From a virus, in the IMG/VR virus record IMGVR_UViG_3300027996_001813, positions 41,767-105,766 of that record: 64,000 nucleotides of DNA; one strand, written 5' to 3'. Below, piece by piece: positions 23,905 through 33,260 of this stretch (position 1 is its first letter; each line of letters starts with the position of its first letter). The notes under the pieces were generated by a model. It made no database searches, was not told the origin of the DNA, and saw only the letters and a list, made by a program, of their open reading frames with translations. The translations under genes were made by a program, and so were the position numbers.

Positions 23905-24590
23905 AGTATAAAATTTCCTGGCAAACTATCTTGTAGTTCTAGGTAAGTTGAAAACATAGACTTGAAGCCATCAGTTATTATTTTGTTTTGCTGAAGCCAT
24001 TTTGATCCTCTTTCTTTAAAAACAAAATGCTTGGCTTGTTCACTGGAAAATCCCAACCAATCCAATATCGCTTCAATGTGAATTGGTAGCTCTGTATACT
24101 TCACGAACATTATTTTATAGTCACGTTGATCAAAATCTAACCAAGTTCTAAAGTGATCTTCTAACTGAAAATAGTCAACCCCATTGGTTACATATTTCTC
24201 TAGTGTCCACGGCCTATTGCTTAATAAGCCGTTTACATCACCACCTATCCTATTGGCATGATCTGATACTTCCATAAAAGCACGTCCATAAAAAGACATG
24301 GTGGCATCACATGGATTACCATATACATATAGGATGTTTTTATTGCCAACGTTAGGGTTTTTACTATGCTCATTCCAAGAACAACCACCAAATCGACTAC
24401 TATATCCCATGTGATCACCGTAACAATAACGCTCTAAAAAAGAACGAAGGTATGTAGTGCCACATCCACCTTGTGAAATGATATAATACGGCTTTAATCC
24501 CGCTGCTAATCTCATATTAGCTGGCAACTCTTGAAAACCTATTTTGCTTTCATCATAAGAGTTATGCCAGTCTTGAATTAAGTTTTTCAT
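23901..24590 (-). CDS. Sulfotransferase-like protein
   Basis: A 229-residue protein. YYIISQGGCGTTYLRSFL at residues ~35-52 matches the PAPS-binding loop of sulfotransferases (family PKSGTTWL). ILYVYGNPCDATMSF resembles the strand with the 3'-phosphate site, though the expected Arg/Ser are unclear. ILDWLGFSSEQAKHFVFKERGS is similar to the C-terminal part of the family. If active, it would sulfate a hydroxyl of the glycan. No PAPS-making gene is visible, so the host would supply it. Confidence 0.7.
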   Translation of the reverse strand: MKNLIQDWHNSYDESKIGFQELPANMRLAAGLKPYYIISQGGCGTTYLRSFLERYCYGDHMGYSSRFGGCSWNEHSKNPNVGNKNILYVYGNPCDATMSFYGRAFMEVSDHANRIGGDVNGLLSNRPWTLEKYVTNGVDYFQLEDHFRTWLDFDQRDYKIMFVKYTELPIHIEAILDWLGFSSEQAKHFVFKERGSKWLQQNKIITDGFKSMFSTYLELQDSLPGNFIL

Positions 24591-25561
24591 AGTACGCCCA
24601 CTTCTTTAAATATATTCTCAAGACGATGATGCCACTGGTGTTCCTTGAGCATCCGTGCTCTACCAGCCTGAGCAATTGCTTCCCGTTCGTCAGGATGCTC
24701 AAGATAGTACTTGAGCTTATCAATTAGATCATCTGTACCCTGTGCAACGACAATCTCTTCGCCGTCTACAAAGTAGCTGGCGAGGTCATCTGCGGGAGTA
24801 CAAATCTGCATACCACCGTTCTGAGGAATCTCAAAGTGACGCCCCTTGATTTGCGGCATCGAACCATGGTGCCACGGGTTGGATAGATTCAAGCAAATCT
24901 TACTCTGATCAAACACCTTAATCATATCAAGGAAGTTTGTTTGGTACCCGTGCCAATTCTCGTATCCGTCCCAGTAGTTGCCAAACAGGTCAATGCTGAT
25001 GCCAGCATTCATGATAGCATCAACGTATTCTGCTCTCAAGAAGCGACCACCAGGCATGATGCCGTGCTTCTGACCAACAAAGGTCACGTCGTAAATCTTC
25101 TCGTTCCCCTGAGGATGATAGTACGGAGAACCACCCCACTGAGATCGCAGCACATTCATGCCCTGTTGCTTGTACCAGTCCATCGTTCCAGAGTGCGTGG
25201 TCACAAAGTGACTGACACGATCTTTTCTCGGAGCAATCCAGTTAGAGAAACGCCACGAGGCATCACAGTCCCACTGAATGACAGGAATATCTTTTTTCAA
25301 AGCTAGCTTCGCTGCCCCCTCAGGGAAATCTAGGTGTTCATTGAATGCTACATGAAAAATAGCATCATAGTCGCCCTCTAGAACCATTTCAGTAGCAGCC
25401 CGATGAACATCAGGAGAACTGTCTGGATACAAGTAATTGACTTCAAACATTCCCCTGTCGGCACAGTCCTTAAAACCAGCCTCAAGGTTGAAATGCTCAT
25501 AAGAGCATCCTTCTTCTTGTTTGCCGTAGTTATACAGCAGTCCAACGTATAGTACTTTCAT
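24587..25561 (-). CDS. CgeB-like GT-B glycosyltransferase (copy 1)
   Basis: A 324-residue protein. The C-terminal half has YDVTFVGQKHG, DQSKICLNLSN, GRHFEIPQNGGMQICTP and DDLIDKLKYYLEHPDER, the pattern of the glycosyltransferase-1/CgeB group seen in many phages and capsule loci. The N-terminal half contains IFHVAFNEHLDFP and VIQWDCDASW. It has no membrane segment. The donor sugar is unknown. Confidence 0.82.
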   Translation of the reverse strand: MKVLYVGLLYNYGKQEEGCSYEHFNLEAGFKDCADRGMFEVNYLYPDSSPDVHRAATEMVLEGDYDAIFHVAFNEHLDFPEGAAKLALKKDIPVIQWDCDASWRFSNWIAPRKDRVSHFVTTHSGTMDWYKQQGMNVLRSQWGGSPYYHPQGNEKIYDVTFVGQKHGIMPGGRFLRAEYVDAIMNAGISIDLFGNYWDGYENWHGYQTNFLDMIKVFDQSKICLNLSNPWHHGSMPQIKGRHFEIPQNGGMQICTPADDLASYFVDGEEIVVAQGTDDLIDKLKYYLEHPDEREAIAQAGRARMLKEHQWHHRLENIFKEVGVL

Positions 25562-26178
25562 TGTTGCAGTGTCTTGTGAACAAAAATCTGATCTTCATTG
25601 TTATAGATACACTCATAATCAGTCAAGAAAGCTATCCTCTCGTCTCTTTGGGGAGAGCGTAAAAAATAATCCGTCTCTGAAATGATTACCTGTGGCCTGG
25701 ACTTAGTAGCTTCAAAAATCCCTCTTAAAATTTCCATGTCATATCCCTCTGCGTCAATAGACAACAAGCCAACGGTGTCAAAATCAACAACGTCTACCAA
25801 ACTGTCATACGACATGGTACTAATCGTAGTCTGAACACGAGATCCAGGTATCGGTAACAACGAAGAACCATGATTACAAGTTGTCATACCATCCCCATCG
25901 TTTGGGTGCAGAAACAACGTTGCTATGCTATCTTGTTCACAAACAGCACTAGGAAAAAACGTCACTCTGTCTAAATGATCTGCATGATATGCTCTTGCCC
26001 GATCCAGTTGTTGTATTTGTGGTTCAATTAGCACACCATGCCACCCATGATCCATAATCAAAGGATAAGAGTTACTAGTATAACGCCCATCGGCAGCACC
26101 AATGTCCACCACGAGCGGTTGTAGTTTTGTGATATCAAAACTCTCTAACAGGTAAGAAAGTGCAGCACTATGACTCAT
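25558..26178 (-). CDS. FkbM-family methyltransferase (copy 3)
   Basis: A 206-residue SAM enzyme with VVDIGAADGRYTSNSYP (motif I), GVLIEPQ and VGLLSIDAEGYDMEILRG, the FkbM signature. It ends in a short Gln-rich tail. It is clearly different in sequence from the FkbM copies at 16676 and 19507, so the three probably modify different hydroxyls or sugars. Confidence 0.88.
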   Translation of the reverse strand: MSHSAALSYLLESFDITKLQPLVVDIGAADGRYTSNSYPLIMDHGWHGVLIEPQIQQLDRARAYHADHLDRVTFFPSAVCEQDSIATLFLHPNDGDGMTTCNHGSSLLPIPGSRVQTTISTMSYDSLVDVVDFDTVGLLSIDAEGYDMEILRGIFEATKSRPQVIISETDYFLRSPQRDERIAFLTDYECIYNNEDQIFVHKTLQQ

Positions 26179-26180
26179 GA

Positions 26181-26846
26181 TTATCGAGGTACGCTGGTAC
26201 CGAGAGTGTAAACGTATAGTCTTTCAGTTACTTTGCCAAAACGGAAACCAGCATTCATTGCTCGTCCCCAAAGATCCCAGTCCTCACGACCAAGCAAAAG
26301 TTTATCGGTACTGTAGCCACCAAGGCTTTCCAGTGCGATTTTACGAATCATCATGCTTCCGTGACAAAGTACATTCTCTTCCGGAAGTCGTGCAGTGATA
26401 TCTTCGTGAGTCGTATATTGTGTTACAGCAAAACAATTGGGAACCATGTATCCATCAAGAATATCCCATGCTTGAGTGGCACAGAAATCTACATCTGAGT
26501 GCTCTATCATCCATTGACGCTGCACGCCAATCTTACAGTCTAAATACTCATCATCAGCATCCAGATAAGCAATCCAATCACCGTTACATTTACCCAATCC
26601 AAAGTTCTTGGCAGCAGCTAAACCTTGTTTGTTGGGTCGCTCGAAAAAACGAATATTGAGGACTTCGCGATAACTGTCCACGATGCTGCGAGTACCGTCC
26701 CAGCACTCGTCTAATACGATGACAACTTCGAAGCCCTCGTACGTCTGACGTACCAAGGATTCAAGTGCCTTTTGGAATAGTTGATCATGCTCCAGGTCGG
26801 GACTGTGGACGCAGATTAGAACGCTGATTTTATCAGTTGCTTTCAT
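26181..26846 (-). CDS. GT2 glycosyltransferase
   Basis: A 221-residue GT-A enzyme with a classic layout: ISVLICVHSP strand, FEVVIVLDECWDGT, GLAAAKNFGLGKCNGDWIAYLDADDEY with the DAD metal site at ~residues 96-98, and GREDWDLWGRAMNAGF as the acceptor/catalytic ED motif. It has no membrane helix. It overlaps the next upstream gene by 14 bases. Confidence 0.9.
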   Translation of the reverse strand: MKATDKISVLICVHSPDLEHDQLFQKALESLVRQTYEGFEVVIVLDECWDGTRSIVDSYREVLNIRFFERPNKQGLAAAKNFGLGKCNGDWIAYLDADDEYLDCKIGVQRQWMIEHSDVDFCATQAWDILDGYMVPNCFAVTQYTTHEDITARLPEENVLCHGSMMIRKIALESLGGYSTDKLLLGREDWDLWGRAMNAGFRFGKVTERLYVYTLGTSVPR

Positions 26847-27741
26847 GAGGGAATACCGTCTTTAACATTTCCTGACAGCGGTTTTGGTAAGTGTGATTTT
26901 CAAAAACAATAGATTGATTGTATTTACACAGTTCGTTTAAACTATGAGGGCCATCATGAGCCAGTAACGTCTTCGTAAAGGCCGCAATCTCTCCTGTGCT
27001 CTCGTATGGCATAGCACGAGAGTCAATACCGGCCTCAATGTTCATTTCATTGTCAAAGTGTTCAGTAAAAACAAACGTGCCCGCTGCTTGTGTTTCCCAG
27101 AAACGCATGTTTAACAGGCCACGTCCCTCAGGGGGGTTTTGATTGATGACAATTTTAGCTGACGCCAAGGCGTCAATGTAGTCTTCTCGGAACACGTCTC
27201 CCACCAACTCTAACTTCACTCCGTGTTGCTTGAGTTCAGTAGCCAGAGCACGCCTATCGTCGCGGATAGACCCAACAAGAACAACGTCGCGGGTTTTGGG
27301 ATACTCCAGTGATCTTCCATGTAGTTCGCGGTCACAAGCATAAGGTAGATAATGTGCATTCTTGTACCCCCATACTCTATATTCTTGTATGGTAAGAGGA
27401 TTGGCTAGAAATAGGTGATCAAATCTAAAGTAATCAACTAGTCTTTTGTAGCGGTCTTGATGATACGAAGTATCAAATAACCAGCACGCTGTCTTACGTG
27501 CTCTCACGGTTTGTAATTCGTGATATTGAGGGTCACCATCGTTGCATTCCATATATAAAATCAGGTCAAACTCATGGTTGTCTAACGCAAATTTTCTATC
27601 TTCGACCCATTTGTTTTGTTGGTAATATTTCGCATATGGAAACACCTCATGACCCAAGGCACGAAGTGCTTTAACTACCATGTCCCCCGTACTCCATCCT
27701 GGACTCTGTGGGATTCCCCTAAATGAAACCAGTATTTTCAT
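26833..27741 (-). CDS. CgeB-like GT-B glycosyltransferase (copy 2)
   Basis: A 302-residue protein with VVLVGSIRDDRRA, LVGDVFREDYIDALASAKIVINQNPPEGRG, NMRFWETQAAGTFVFTE and a final helical segment. This is the same general class as the gene at 24587 but well diverged. No membrane segment is seen. Its start overlaps the stop of the GMP-reductase-like gene (ATGA). Confidence 0.82.
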   Translation of the reverse strand: MKILVSFRGIPQSPGWSTGDMVVKALRALGHEVFPYAKYYQQNKWVEDRKFALDNHEFDLILYMECNDGDPQYHELQTVRARKTACWLFDTSYHQDRYKRLVDYFRFDHLFLANPLTIQEYRVWGYKNAHYLPYACDRELHGRSLEYPKTRDVVLVGSIRDDRRALATELKQHGVKLELVGDVFREDYIDALASAKIVINQNPPEGRGLLNMRFWETQAAGTFVFTEHFDNEMNIEAGIDSRAMPYESTGEIAAFTKTLLAHDGPHSLNELCKYNQSIVFENHTYQNRCQEMLKTVFPHESN

Positions 27742-28805
27742 GGCTTACCCTGGCCATGGGGCGTGCCTTCAATGCGACCAGCGGCAGTAACTTCTACGTA
27801 AGCGGCCCTTTCTTTGAGTTGTTGTATGTTGTTAGCTCCACAATATGTGCAACCACTACGGATACCTCCTATCAGGTCACCAATCACAGCGGAGACAGGT
27901 CCCTTAGCGGTAACCGTCGTCTCTACACCCTCGGCTGTCTTCCAGTCATTCATGGTCCCCATGAAGTCATCTTGAGCTTCTTTAGAGGCCATACCACGGA
28001 ACTTCTTGAATCTACGTGTAAGAGTTCCAGCAGGAGAAGCACTTTCCCAGATGGGCTCTTCGTGAATCTCTCCAGGAGTTTCATCTGTACCAGCGAGCAT
28101 CCCGCCAAGCATAACTGCATCTGCACCAGCGACGAAAGCTTTTACTGCGTCACCAGGGGTACGGATGCCACCATCAGCGATGATAAAGACATTAACTCTA
28201 CTGCACTCTTGGATAGCTGTAAACTGAGGCACGCCAAAACCAGTCTTTATACGAGTAGAACAAACACTCCCAGGGCCAATGCCCACCTTAACGGCGTCGG
28301 CACCTTTGTCCGCCAAATATTCAGCACCAGTAGCGTGACACACATTCCCGGCAATAACAAATACCCCATCATCAAACTCCTTAATCTTCTGAACCATCTG
28401 ACCTACGGGCTTACTGTGTCCGTGAGCAATATCAATACAAAAGTAACGTGCTCCTACTTCATAGAGTGCATGAAAACGATCAAGCCCCTCGTTGACACCT
28501 AATGAAACAACAGCTTCACAGTCTCTTTGACGAGGCGTTCGAGTATTCTGCCATTCAAAGGTAGCATCATTATACATTGTAACGTTGTCTTCAATGCTAC
28601 AGAAACGATGTAAAAAACCAAGACCACCTTGATCGTAAATACTTCTGGACATTCTATGGCCAGTAACAGTATCCATATTCGAACTTAGAACAGGAACCCT
28701 TAGTGTGAGGTTACCAAACCGAACACTAGTGTCTACGTCTCTTCGGCTAGCGATATTGTTGTATCGCGGCACGAGAGAAATGTCGTCAAATGATAGGGCT
28801 TTCAT
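27738..28805 (-). CDS. GMP reductase-like IMPDH/GMPR-family enzyme
   Basis: A 355-residue TIM-barrel enzyme without CBS domains. It has [10 protein letters not shown] at the start, [20 protein letters not shown] with the catalytic Cys, and [13 protein letters not shown]. The stretch KTG after the loop, [10 protein letters not shown], and WKTAEGVE without the Arg-Tyr flap of IMP dehydrogenase point to GMP reductase (GMP + NADPH to IMP + ammonia). The segment [17 protein letters not shown] is also compatible with an IMPDH, so the direction is not fully certain. It is an unusual gene inside a sugar island. Confidence 0.85.
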   Translation of the reverse strand: MKALSFDDISLVPRYNNIASRRDVDTSVRFGNLTLRVPVLSSNMDTVTGHRMSRSIYDQGGLGFLHRFCSIEDNVTMYNDATFEWQNTRTPRQRDCEAVVSLGVNEGLDRFHALYEVGARYFCIDIAHGHSKPVGQMVQKIKEFDDGVFVIAGNVCHATGAEYLADKGADAVKVGIGPGSVCSTRIKTGFGVPQFTAIQECSRVNVFIIADGGIRTPGDAVKAFVAGADAVMLGGMLAGTDETPGEIHEEPIWESASPAGTLTRRFKKFRGMASKEAQDDFMGTMNDWKTAEGVETTVTAKGPVSAVIGDLIGGIRSGCTYCGANNIQQLKERAAYVEVTAAGRIEGTPHGQGKP

Positions 28806-29428
28806 ACTTTACACCACTTACGTTCTAACTTAGGAACGTCAATATTGTTTAAAAAATTCAAAATATCTTGAGCACGTCTACCTGTAATCTCATAACGTCG
28901 TGCTAAATCACTATGATTGATGTTTACAATATTAGCATAACGACCACCATACGATGGGAACTTGTCATCAAATAAGGTTTTTAACCAAGATAGCATGTTA
29001 GAGTTACCAGTGAATTTAACAGAAATAGAACCACGGTTCTGAGTAATGCATCCATCACCATCTAAAAAACCAATGACAAAAGCCCACAAACGATTTCCTT
29101 TTAGTTCTGGTGGCTGTAAAGTATAGGTTTTAGCGGTAGTAATATTAAACTTCCTTTTAAGAGTATCAATCCAATTACAAACACCATGCAATCTAATACG
29201 ACATTCGTTTGGTCTACTTCTTAATGTCTCAATTTTTGAATCTGATGACACGTCATTAAGAAACCTTTGTAGGTGCTCACGATCTTTGCTTGACAAGGTA
29301 ATTTCTAGACTATTAGACACAGGATTAACATATCCATCTGCTGCAATAAACCCAGCCCAATAACAAGCATTCAAGCTCATATGGCTAAAGTATTGATCAT
29401 TACAAGAATACTTCTTTTTACCCGCCAT
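28802..29428 (-). CDS. LAGLIDADG homing endonuclease (copy 2)
   Basis: A 208-residue protein with YWAGFIAADGYV near residue 24 and VIGFLDGDGCI near residue 120, related to the copies at 5774 and 57533. The start at 29428 is preferred: it overlaps the upstream glycosyltransferase gene by 11 bases and gives an N-terminus (MAGKKKYSCNDQYFSH) like the relatives; a longer frame exists. Its end overlaps the ATG of the GMP-reductase-like gene. Neighbouring genes look complete. Confidence 0.88.
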   Translation of the reverse strand: MAGKKKYSCNDQYFSHMSLNACYWAGFIAADGYVNPVSNSLEITLSSKDREHLQRFLNDVSSDSKIETLRSRPNECRIRLHGVCNWIDTLKRKFNITTAKTYTLQPPELKGNRLWAFVIGFLDGDGCITQNRGSISVKFTGNSNMLSWLKTLFDDKFPSYGGRYANIVNINHSDLARRYEITGRRAQDILNFLNNIDVPKLERKWCKV

Positions 29429-30122
29429 AAAGTAACCTTTGCTGCTCTGGATCAATCACGTCATTTTCATTATAAGTGGCACCAATAAACTCTCTGCCAT
29501 TTCTATGCATAGGAATTGACTCTCCATGCCAAATGTTGACATGAAATTCAGCATGATTTAATGTATCAGAATGTACTAACGGCCAAATTGATTGCGTTAA
29601 AAACTCCTGATCCGTTTGCCACCGATCTTCTTGTTTCCACTGAGATAATAATACACCAAATTCAGGTAAACAGTCACGTTTTTTCCCCCAAAGTCCACCA
29701 AGAATAGGTACTGTATGATATGCATGATCATGAATTGTATGAAATCCTTTATCAGATTCCATCCAGGCGTCTATCGCCGCCTTCTCTCTTTGAGAGAGAC
29801 GAGAATCGCAGTCTCTCGAAATCATCACTTCGACATTAGGATCGGATGCTGGCTCAAAACGCCAAAACATACCACGCCAATCACCGGGCTCATCTAGTAT
29901 GTGTATCTGAAGATTGTGACCATACAAAACGGTCTTGCCGTCAAACTCTTCGTGAAGTTCTATATTAAAATTACGGTAAAAGTCATCATCAACAGACGTA
30001 CCGCAGTAAAGCCAACACTCCCAGTCGGGAAATAGTTCCGCAGCAATCTCTGCATTACGAACAGCACCCTCTGTATACTTGGGATCATTACCCCATAGCG
30101 AAAACGAAATAACTTTAGACAT
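29418..30122 (-). CDS. Probable glycosyltransferase
   Basis: A 234-residue protein. VISFSLWGNDPKYTEGAVRNAEIAA is the opening typical of a poorly named glycosyltransferase group in phage and capsule loci. VMISRDCDSRLSQREKAAI contains a DxD motif (RDCDSR), likely the metal site. GGLWGKKRDCLPEF follows. It starts four bases past the preceding stop. The donor and acceptor are unknown. Confidence 0.7.
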   Translation of the reverse strand: MSKVISFSLWGNDPKYTEGAVRNAEIAAELFPDWECWLYCGTSVDDDFYRNFNIELHEEFDGKTVLYGHNLQIHILDEPGDWRGMFWRFEPASDPNVEVMISRDCDSRLSQREKAAIDAWMESDKGFHTIHDHAYHTVPILGGLWGKKRDCLPEFGVLLSQWKQEDRWQTDQEFLTQSIWPLVHSDTLNHAEFHVNIWHGESIPMHRNGREFIGATYNENDVIDPEQQRLLYGG

Positions 30123-30126
30123 TTAA

Positions 30127-30399
30127 TCAACCACCCATACAGGTCGTCCCGCAAGTTCTACACCCAGTAGGAGCACCCCAGTTTTGACACTCAGAACACT
30201 TAGTATCGTCGTACTCATATGACACGTCTTCCACTAAGGACCTACGCAACTCCCACAAGTTACCTTCGCGGTACCAATAACCACCCTGAGGAAAACCTAG
30301 TGCTTCGGCTGTCTCTTGTGAACCAACGAACATATGGGTAATCTTATCAGCGAACGGAAAGTTCACTAGTTTATTTTCAACTCTTAATAGATTAGTCAT
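30127..30399 (-). CDS. Small cysteine-rich protein
   Basis: A 90-residue protein ending in a cysteine cluster (CSECQNWG, CRTCGTTCMGG) that could bind one zinc. The first part (NFPFADKITHMFVGS, GYWYREGNLWELRRS) is folded-looking and may be a small phage domain. I do not recognise it. It overlaps the next glycosyltransferase gene by eight bases. Confidence 0.65.
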   Translation of the reverse strand: MTNLLRVENKLVNFPFADKITHMFVGSQETAEALGFPQGGYWYREGNLWELRRSLVEDVSYEYDDTKCSECQNWGAPTGCRTCGTTCMGG

Positions 30400-31546
30400 T
30401 TTTAAGCACCCAGTCGTACATACCTGCCAACTGACCAGTCATGCATTCTGCTTCAAAGTATCTCATGGCACGACGACGAGCTTCAAGACCAAAGTGATCT
30501 CTTAGGCGAACCAGACTAGACTCATCCTCAGAAGCCATTTCGGGATTCTCAATGAGTTGAACCAATACATCACGGTAAGCGACATAATCTACAATAGGCA
30601 CAACGAAACCAGCGTTACCAATAATCTCAGACTGACCGTTGTAGATCGCGGACTCGTGAGAGACAACGGGAAGTCTGTGCATCATTGCTTCTTGAATATT
30701 GCACGGACAGCATTCACCATCATGGCGGGCATGGGCGTATATGTCCAGCCCCATATAGAACCTAGACAACTCATTATCATCCACAATAGGATCACTGAAA
30801 CGAACATTTTGAATTCCTAGTTTTGTTACCGTGCCACGCCACCCCTGACAGGGGTTCACTACAATGTAATAGGCATTAGGGTACATCTTTTCAATTTCTA
30901 AAAACGCCATCAAAGAGATGGGATCGAAATTGTCTGCTCGCCCCACTCTTCCGAGTAGAATAGCGTCATGCGGAATCTTGAATCTCTCTAGTAGTTCTTC
31001 GCGACAGATTTCTTTTTGCTCAGGCAGCACATCCATCATTGGTTGATCAATCGGATTGTAAAGCACGGGACCATCAGGGTTTCCTTCGGCCAATGCTCTC
31101 TCTCGAATGTAATTAGAGATATAGATGTTCAAATCGATCTGACGTTCGGGGGTTAGATCTGCCTTACCAAAGATATTGGTCTCCACCCACTTTGCACGAG
31201 GTGCCATGTAGCGGAAGCAGGGCCATTCGGCATAACCAGAGCGATGAACGTGAACAATATCAGGATCAATAGCACTTAGCACCTCGTGCAAGTTGTCGTG
31301 CTGTGGCATGTATGGTGCCTGACGACCTTTCTTGCCGGGTTCCCATTCGTAACCAATAACGTGATCGTCTCCAAGCCACTGACGAGCGATATCTAATCGT
31401 TGGTTCTGACTATCACCCAAACGGTAAACGATATACGGTTCAAACCTGTCGCTACGCGACAAGTACTTACAGAAAAGCTGGGCCGTACGGTCTGTGCCGC
31501 TATAGCCAACAGTCTTTGAATGATGGACAACACGAATCTTAGACAT
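30392..31546 (-). CDS. GT4-family glycosyltransferase (copy 1)
   Basis: A 384-residue GT-B protein. The N-terminal domain starts IRVVHHSKTVGYSGTDRTAQLF. The C-terminal domain has LLGRVGRADNFDPISL, LDIYAHARHDGECCPCNIQEAM with the conserved acidic position, and RLPVVSHESAI. This matches GT4 retaining transferases. It is closely similar in layout to the gene at 32187 (YAHARADGETFGVNIAEAM), so the two are paralogues. Confidence 0.88.
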   Translation of the reverse strand: MSKIRVVHHSKTVGYSGTDRTAQLFCKYLSRSDRFEPYIVYRLGDSQNQRLDIARQWLGDDHVIGYEWEPGKKGRQAPYMPQHDNLHEVLSAIDPDIVHVHRSGYAEWPCFRYMAPRAKWVETNIFGKADLTPERQIDLNIYISNYIRERALAEGNPDGPVLYNPIDQPMMDVLPEQKEICREELLERFKIPHDAILLGRVGRADNFDPISLMAFLEIEKMYPNAYYIVVNPCQGWRGTVTKLGIQNVRFSDPIVDDNELSRFYMGLDIYAHARHDGECCPCNIQEAMMHRLPVVSHESAIYNGQSEIIGNAGFVVPIVDYVAYRDVLVQLIENPEMASEDESSLVRLRDHFGLEARRRAMRYFEAECMTGQLAGMYDWVLKND

Positions 31547-31970
31547 AATTTTTATCTCTCATTTTACGACACACCTTGCATAGACGATAACCAGTGTGTT
31601 GATGAATCCAAACGTTATCTCCAGTGAGTTCATGACCACGAATACAATGTGTCTTTCGACCATTGATAGCACTGGGTGCCTCACCTCTGCGAATATTTTC
31701 TGTTTGTGTTACTATTTCCATGTGATCAGGATTGACACACAGTGTATTACGGCACAAATGATCAATAACTAAACCATCTGCAATAGGGCCACGCAACAAT
31801 TCATACGCTACGCGGTGAGCAACATAAAGATCGCCATTAAAACGAAAACGACCATAACCATTGTTTCGACGTGTTTTAGCTCCAGTCCACGTCCAACAGT
31901 CATCACTACGTTCCACCTTGGACCAAAAACGGTCCTCAATAGTGTCGTGTTTTGTCCACCCGCTACCCAC
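31539..31970 (-). CDS. HNH homing endonuclease (paired type, copy 1)
   Basis: A 143-residue protein. WTWTGAKTRRNNGYGRFRF and AHRVAYELLRG precede the HNH core GLVIDHLCRNTLCVNPDHM, followed by RKTHCIRGHELTGDN and CKVCRK, a second zinc site. A GTG start at 31970 with AAGGTG upstream is chosen because it overlaps the zinc-ribbon gene by eight bases; the frame is open further back. It is a paralogue of the gene at 34768. Confidence 0.87.
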   Translation of the reverse strand: MGSGWTKHDTIEDRFWSKVERSDDCWTWTGAKTRRNNGYGRFRFNGDLYVAHRVAYELLRGPIADGLVIDHLCRNTLCVNPDHMEIVTQTENIRRGEAPSAINGRKTHCIRGHELTGDNVWIHQHTGYRLCKVCRKMRDKNYV

Positions 31971-32190
31971 AATGCACCTTATAGTATGTACCACAATTTT
32001 CACAACGAGCAGAAGTTTCCCAATCGTCAGTTTGTATAACCTGAAATACAATTCCAGAACACTCCCGACACTGCAACGTTGGTAACGGCTTATGATCTAA
32101 CGAAAACTCTTTTGTTAAATTGGTATCTGACCAAGTAACATATTCTCTCTGTACTGCATCAGCAGAAATGTTTTTAATACCGTCATTCAT
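31963..32190 (-). CDS. Small zinc-ribbon protein
   Basis: A 75-residue protein with CRECSGIVFQ and CENCGTYYKVHCG in the second half, forming a four-Cys zinc ribbon. The first half has a Lys/Asn-rich helix. It is translationally coupled to the upstream GT4 gene (ATGA). Function unknown; small zinc ribbons are frequent between glycosyltransferase genes in this window. Confidence 0.68.
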   Translation of the reverse strand: MNDGIKNISADAVQREYVTWSDTNLTKEFSLDHKPLPTLQCRECSGIVFQVIQTDDWETSARCENCGTYYKVHCG

Positions 32191-33260
32191 AGTACAATAT
32201 CTCTATAAATCTTTTCTAGTTTAGCCACACAGGCATCAACGTGATACTCACGAGCGGCTTTTACAATGGCATAATAGCCAAAGCTTTCTCGTAACTTGGG
32301 ACTGACAATGAGACTTCTAAGAGCCTCTGCGTATTCTGCCGGATCGTTATTCACAATGAAGCCAGTCTCGCCATCATCGACAAGTTCTGTCTGAGACTGA
32401 AACACACCCATGTTTGGATTACTAGGTGTGGCAATGTGTGTAACGACCGGCTTTCCGTGAATCATTGCCTCTGCAATGTTAACTCCAAATGTCTCACCGT
32501 CTGCTCTAGCGTGAGCGTAGATGTCTACACTGTTATAGAACTGACTTAGGACTAATGGATTGGTTGTTGGTTCAATAACTTTAAATGGAATCTCGTATTC
32601 CGCAAGGTCATTGATCATGTTGCTGGGTGGTGCCACTACAAGGAAGCGTACGTCGTGTCCCTGCATACGTAGTAACCGGGCAGCATCTACGCTGACAGAG
32701 TTATAGATACCATTGTCCGGTCGCCCACAGCGACCCAGCCAAATGGCATCGCTTGAAAGTCCAGAAATACGTTTGTCTGAATACGGCATTTCCACCGGGT
32801 TATTCACGAAGTCAAACCGAGGATGGAGTCTGCCGCGAAGCGTGTGGTCCATTAGCCACCTGCTCATGAACAGCGACTTTGACACCTTGGGGTTCTGGTC
32901 GATGAAACCAAAGACGTTGGTCTCCACGAAGTGGGGCACATGAATGTGGACTCCCGGCTCGGGGAACTCGGCATACCCGCTTCGATACGTGTGTACGATA
33001 TCAACTTCGTACATGTCAATAACAGCCTGTAGATCGTCCCCTGTGGGGTCACCGTCCTGATAGGAGTCTACCGCTACTAAGGTGCCACCACAGACGGCAG
33101 CGGCCTTTTGAAACTCTTCTAGTCTAGGGTGGTCGCCACCTTTTTCGTATGCTACTATAGTGTTGAAGTCTGGACTAGTGAGTTGCTCGAAAAACAACTG
33201 ACACGTCTTAGCTGTACCACCAAGATCAAGGTGACGCAAGTAGTGTAGAACGGTAATCAT
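32187..33260 (-). CDS. GT4-family glycosyltransferase (copy 2)
   Basis: A 357-residue GT-B protein, paralogous to the gene at 30392. It shows HLDLGGTAKTCQLFFEQL at the start, VDIVHTYRSGYAEFP, IWLGRCGRPDNG, and YAHARADGETFGVNIAEAMIHGKPV with the conserved Glu. It has no membrane helix and is coupled to the cupin gene upstream (ATGA). Similar neighbours argue for a recent duplication followed by an HNH insertion between the two copies. Confidence 0.9.
   Translation of the reverse strand: MITVLHYLRHLDLGGTAKTCQLFFEQLTSPDFNTIVAYEKGGDHPRLEEFQKAAAVCGGTLVAVDSYQDGDPTGDDLQAVIDMYEVDIVHTYRSGYAEFPEPGVHIHVPHFVETNVFGFIDQNPKVSKSLFMSRWLMDHTLRGRLHPRFDFVNNPVEMPYSDKRISGLSSDAIWLGRCGRPDNGIYNSVSVDAARLLRMQGHDVRFLVVAPPSNMINDLAEYEIPFKVIEPTTNPLVLSQFYNSVDIYAHARADGETFGVNIAEAMIHGKPVVTHIATPSNPNMGVFQSQTELVDDGETGFIVNNDPAEYAEALRSLIVSPKLRESFGYYAIVKAAREYHVDACVAKLEKIYRDIVL

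Noticed and set aside
27723-28502. A 259-codon open frame on the plus strand
   Set aside because: It lies wholly opposite the GMP-reductase-like gene, has a composition unlike a folded protein and no ribosome site; it is a shadow of the real gene.
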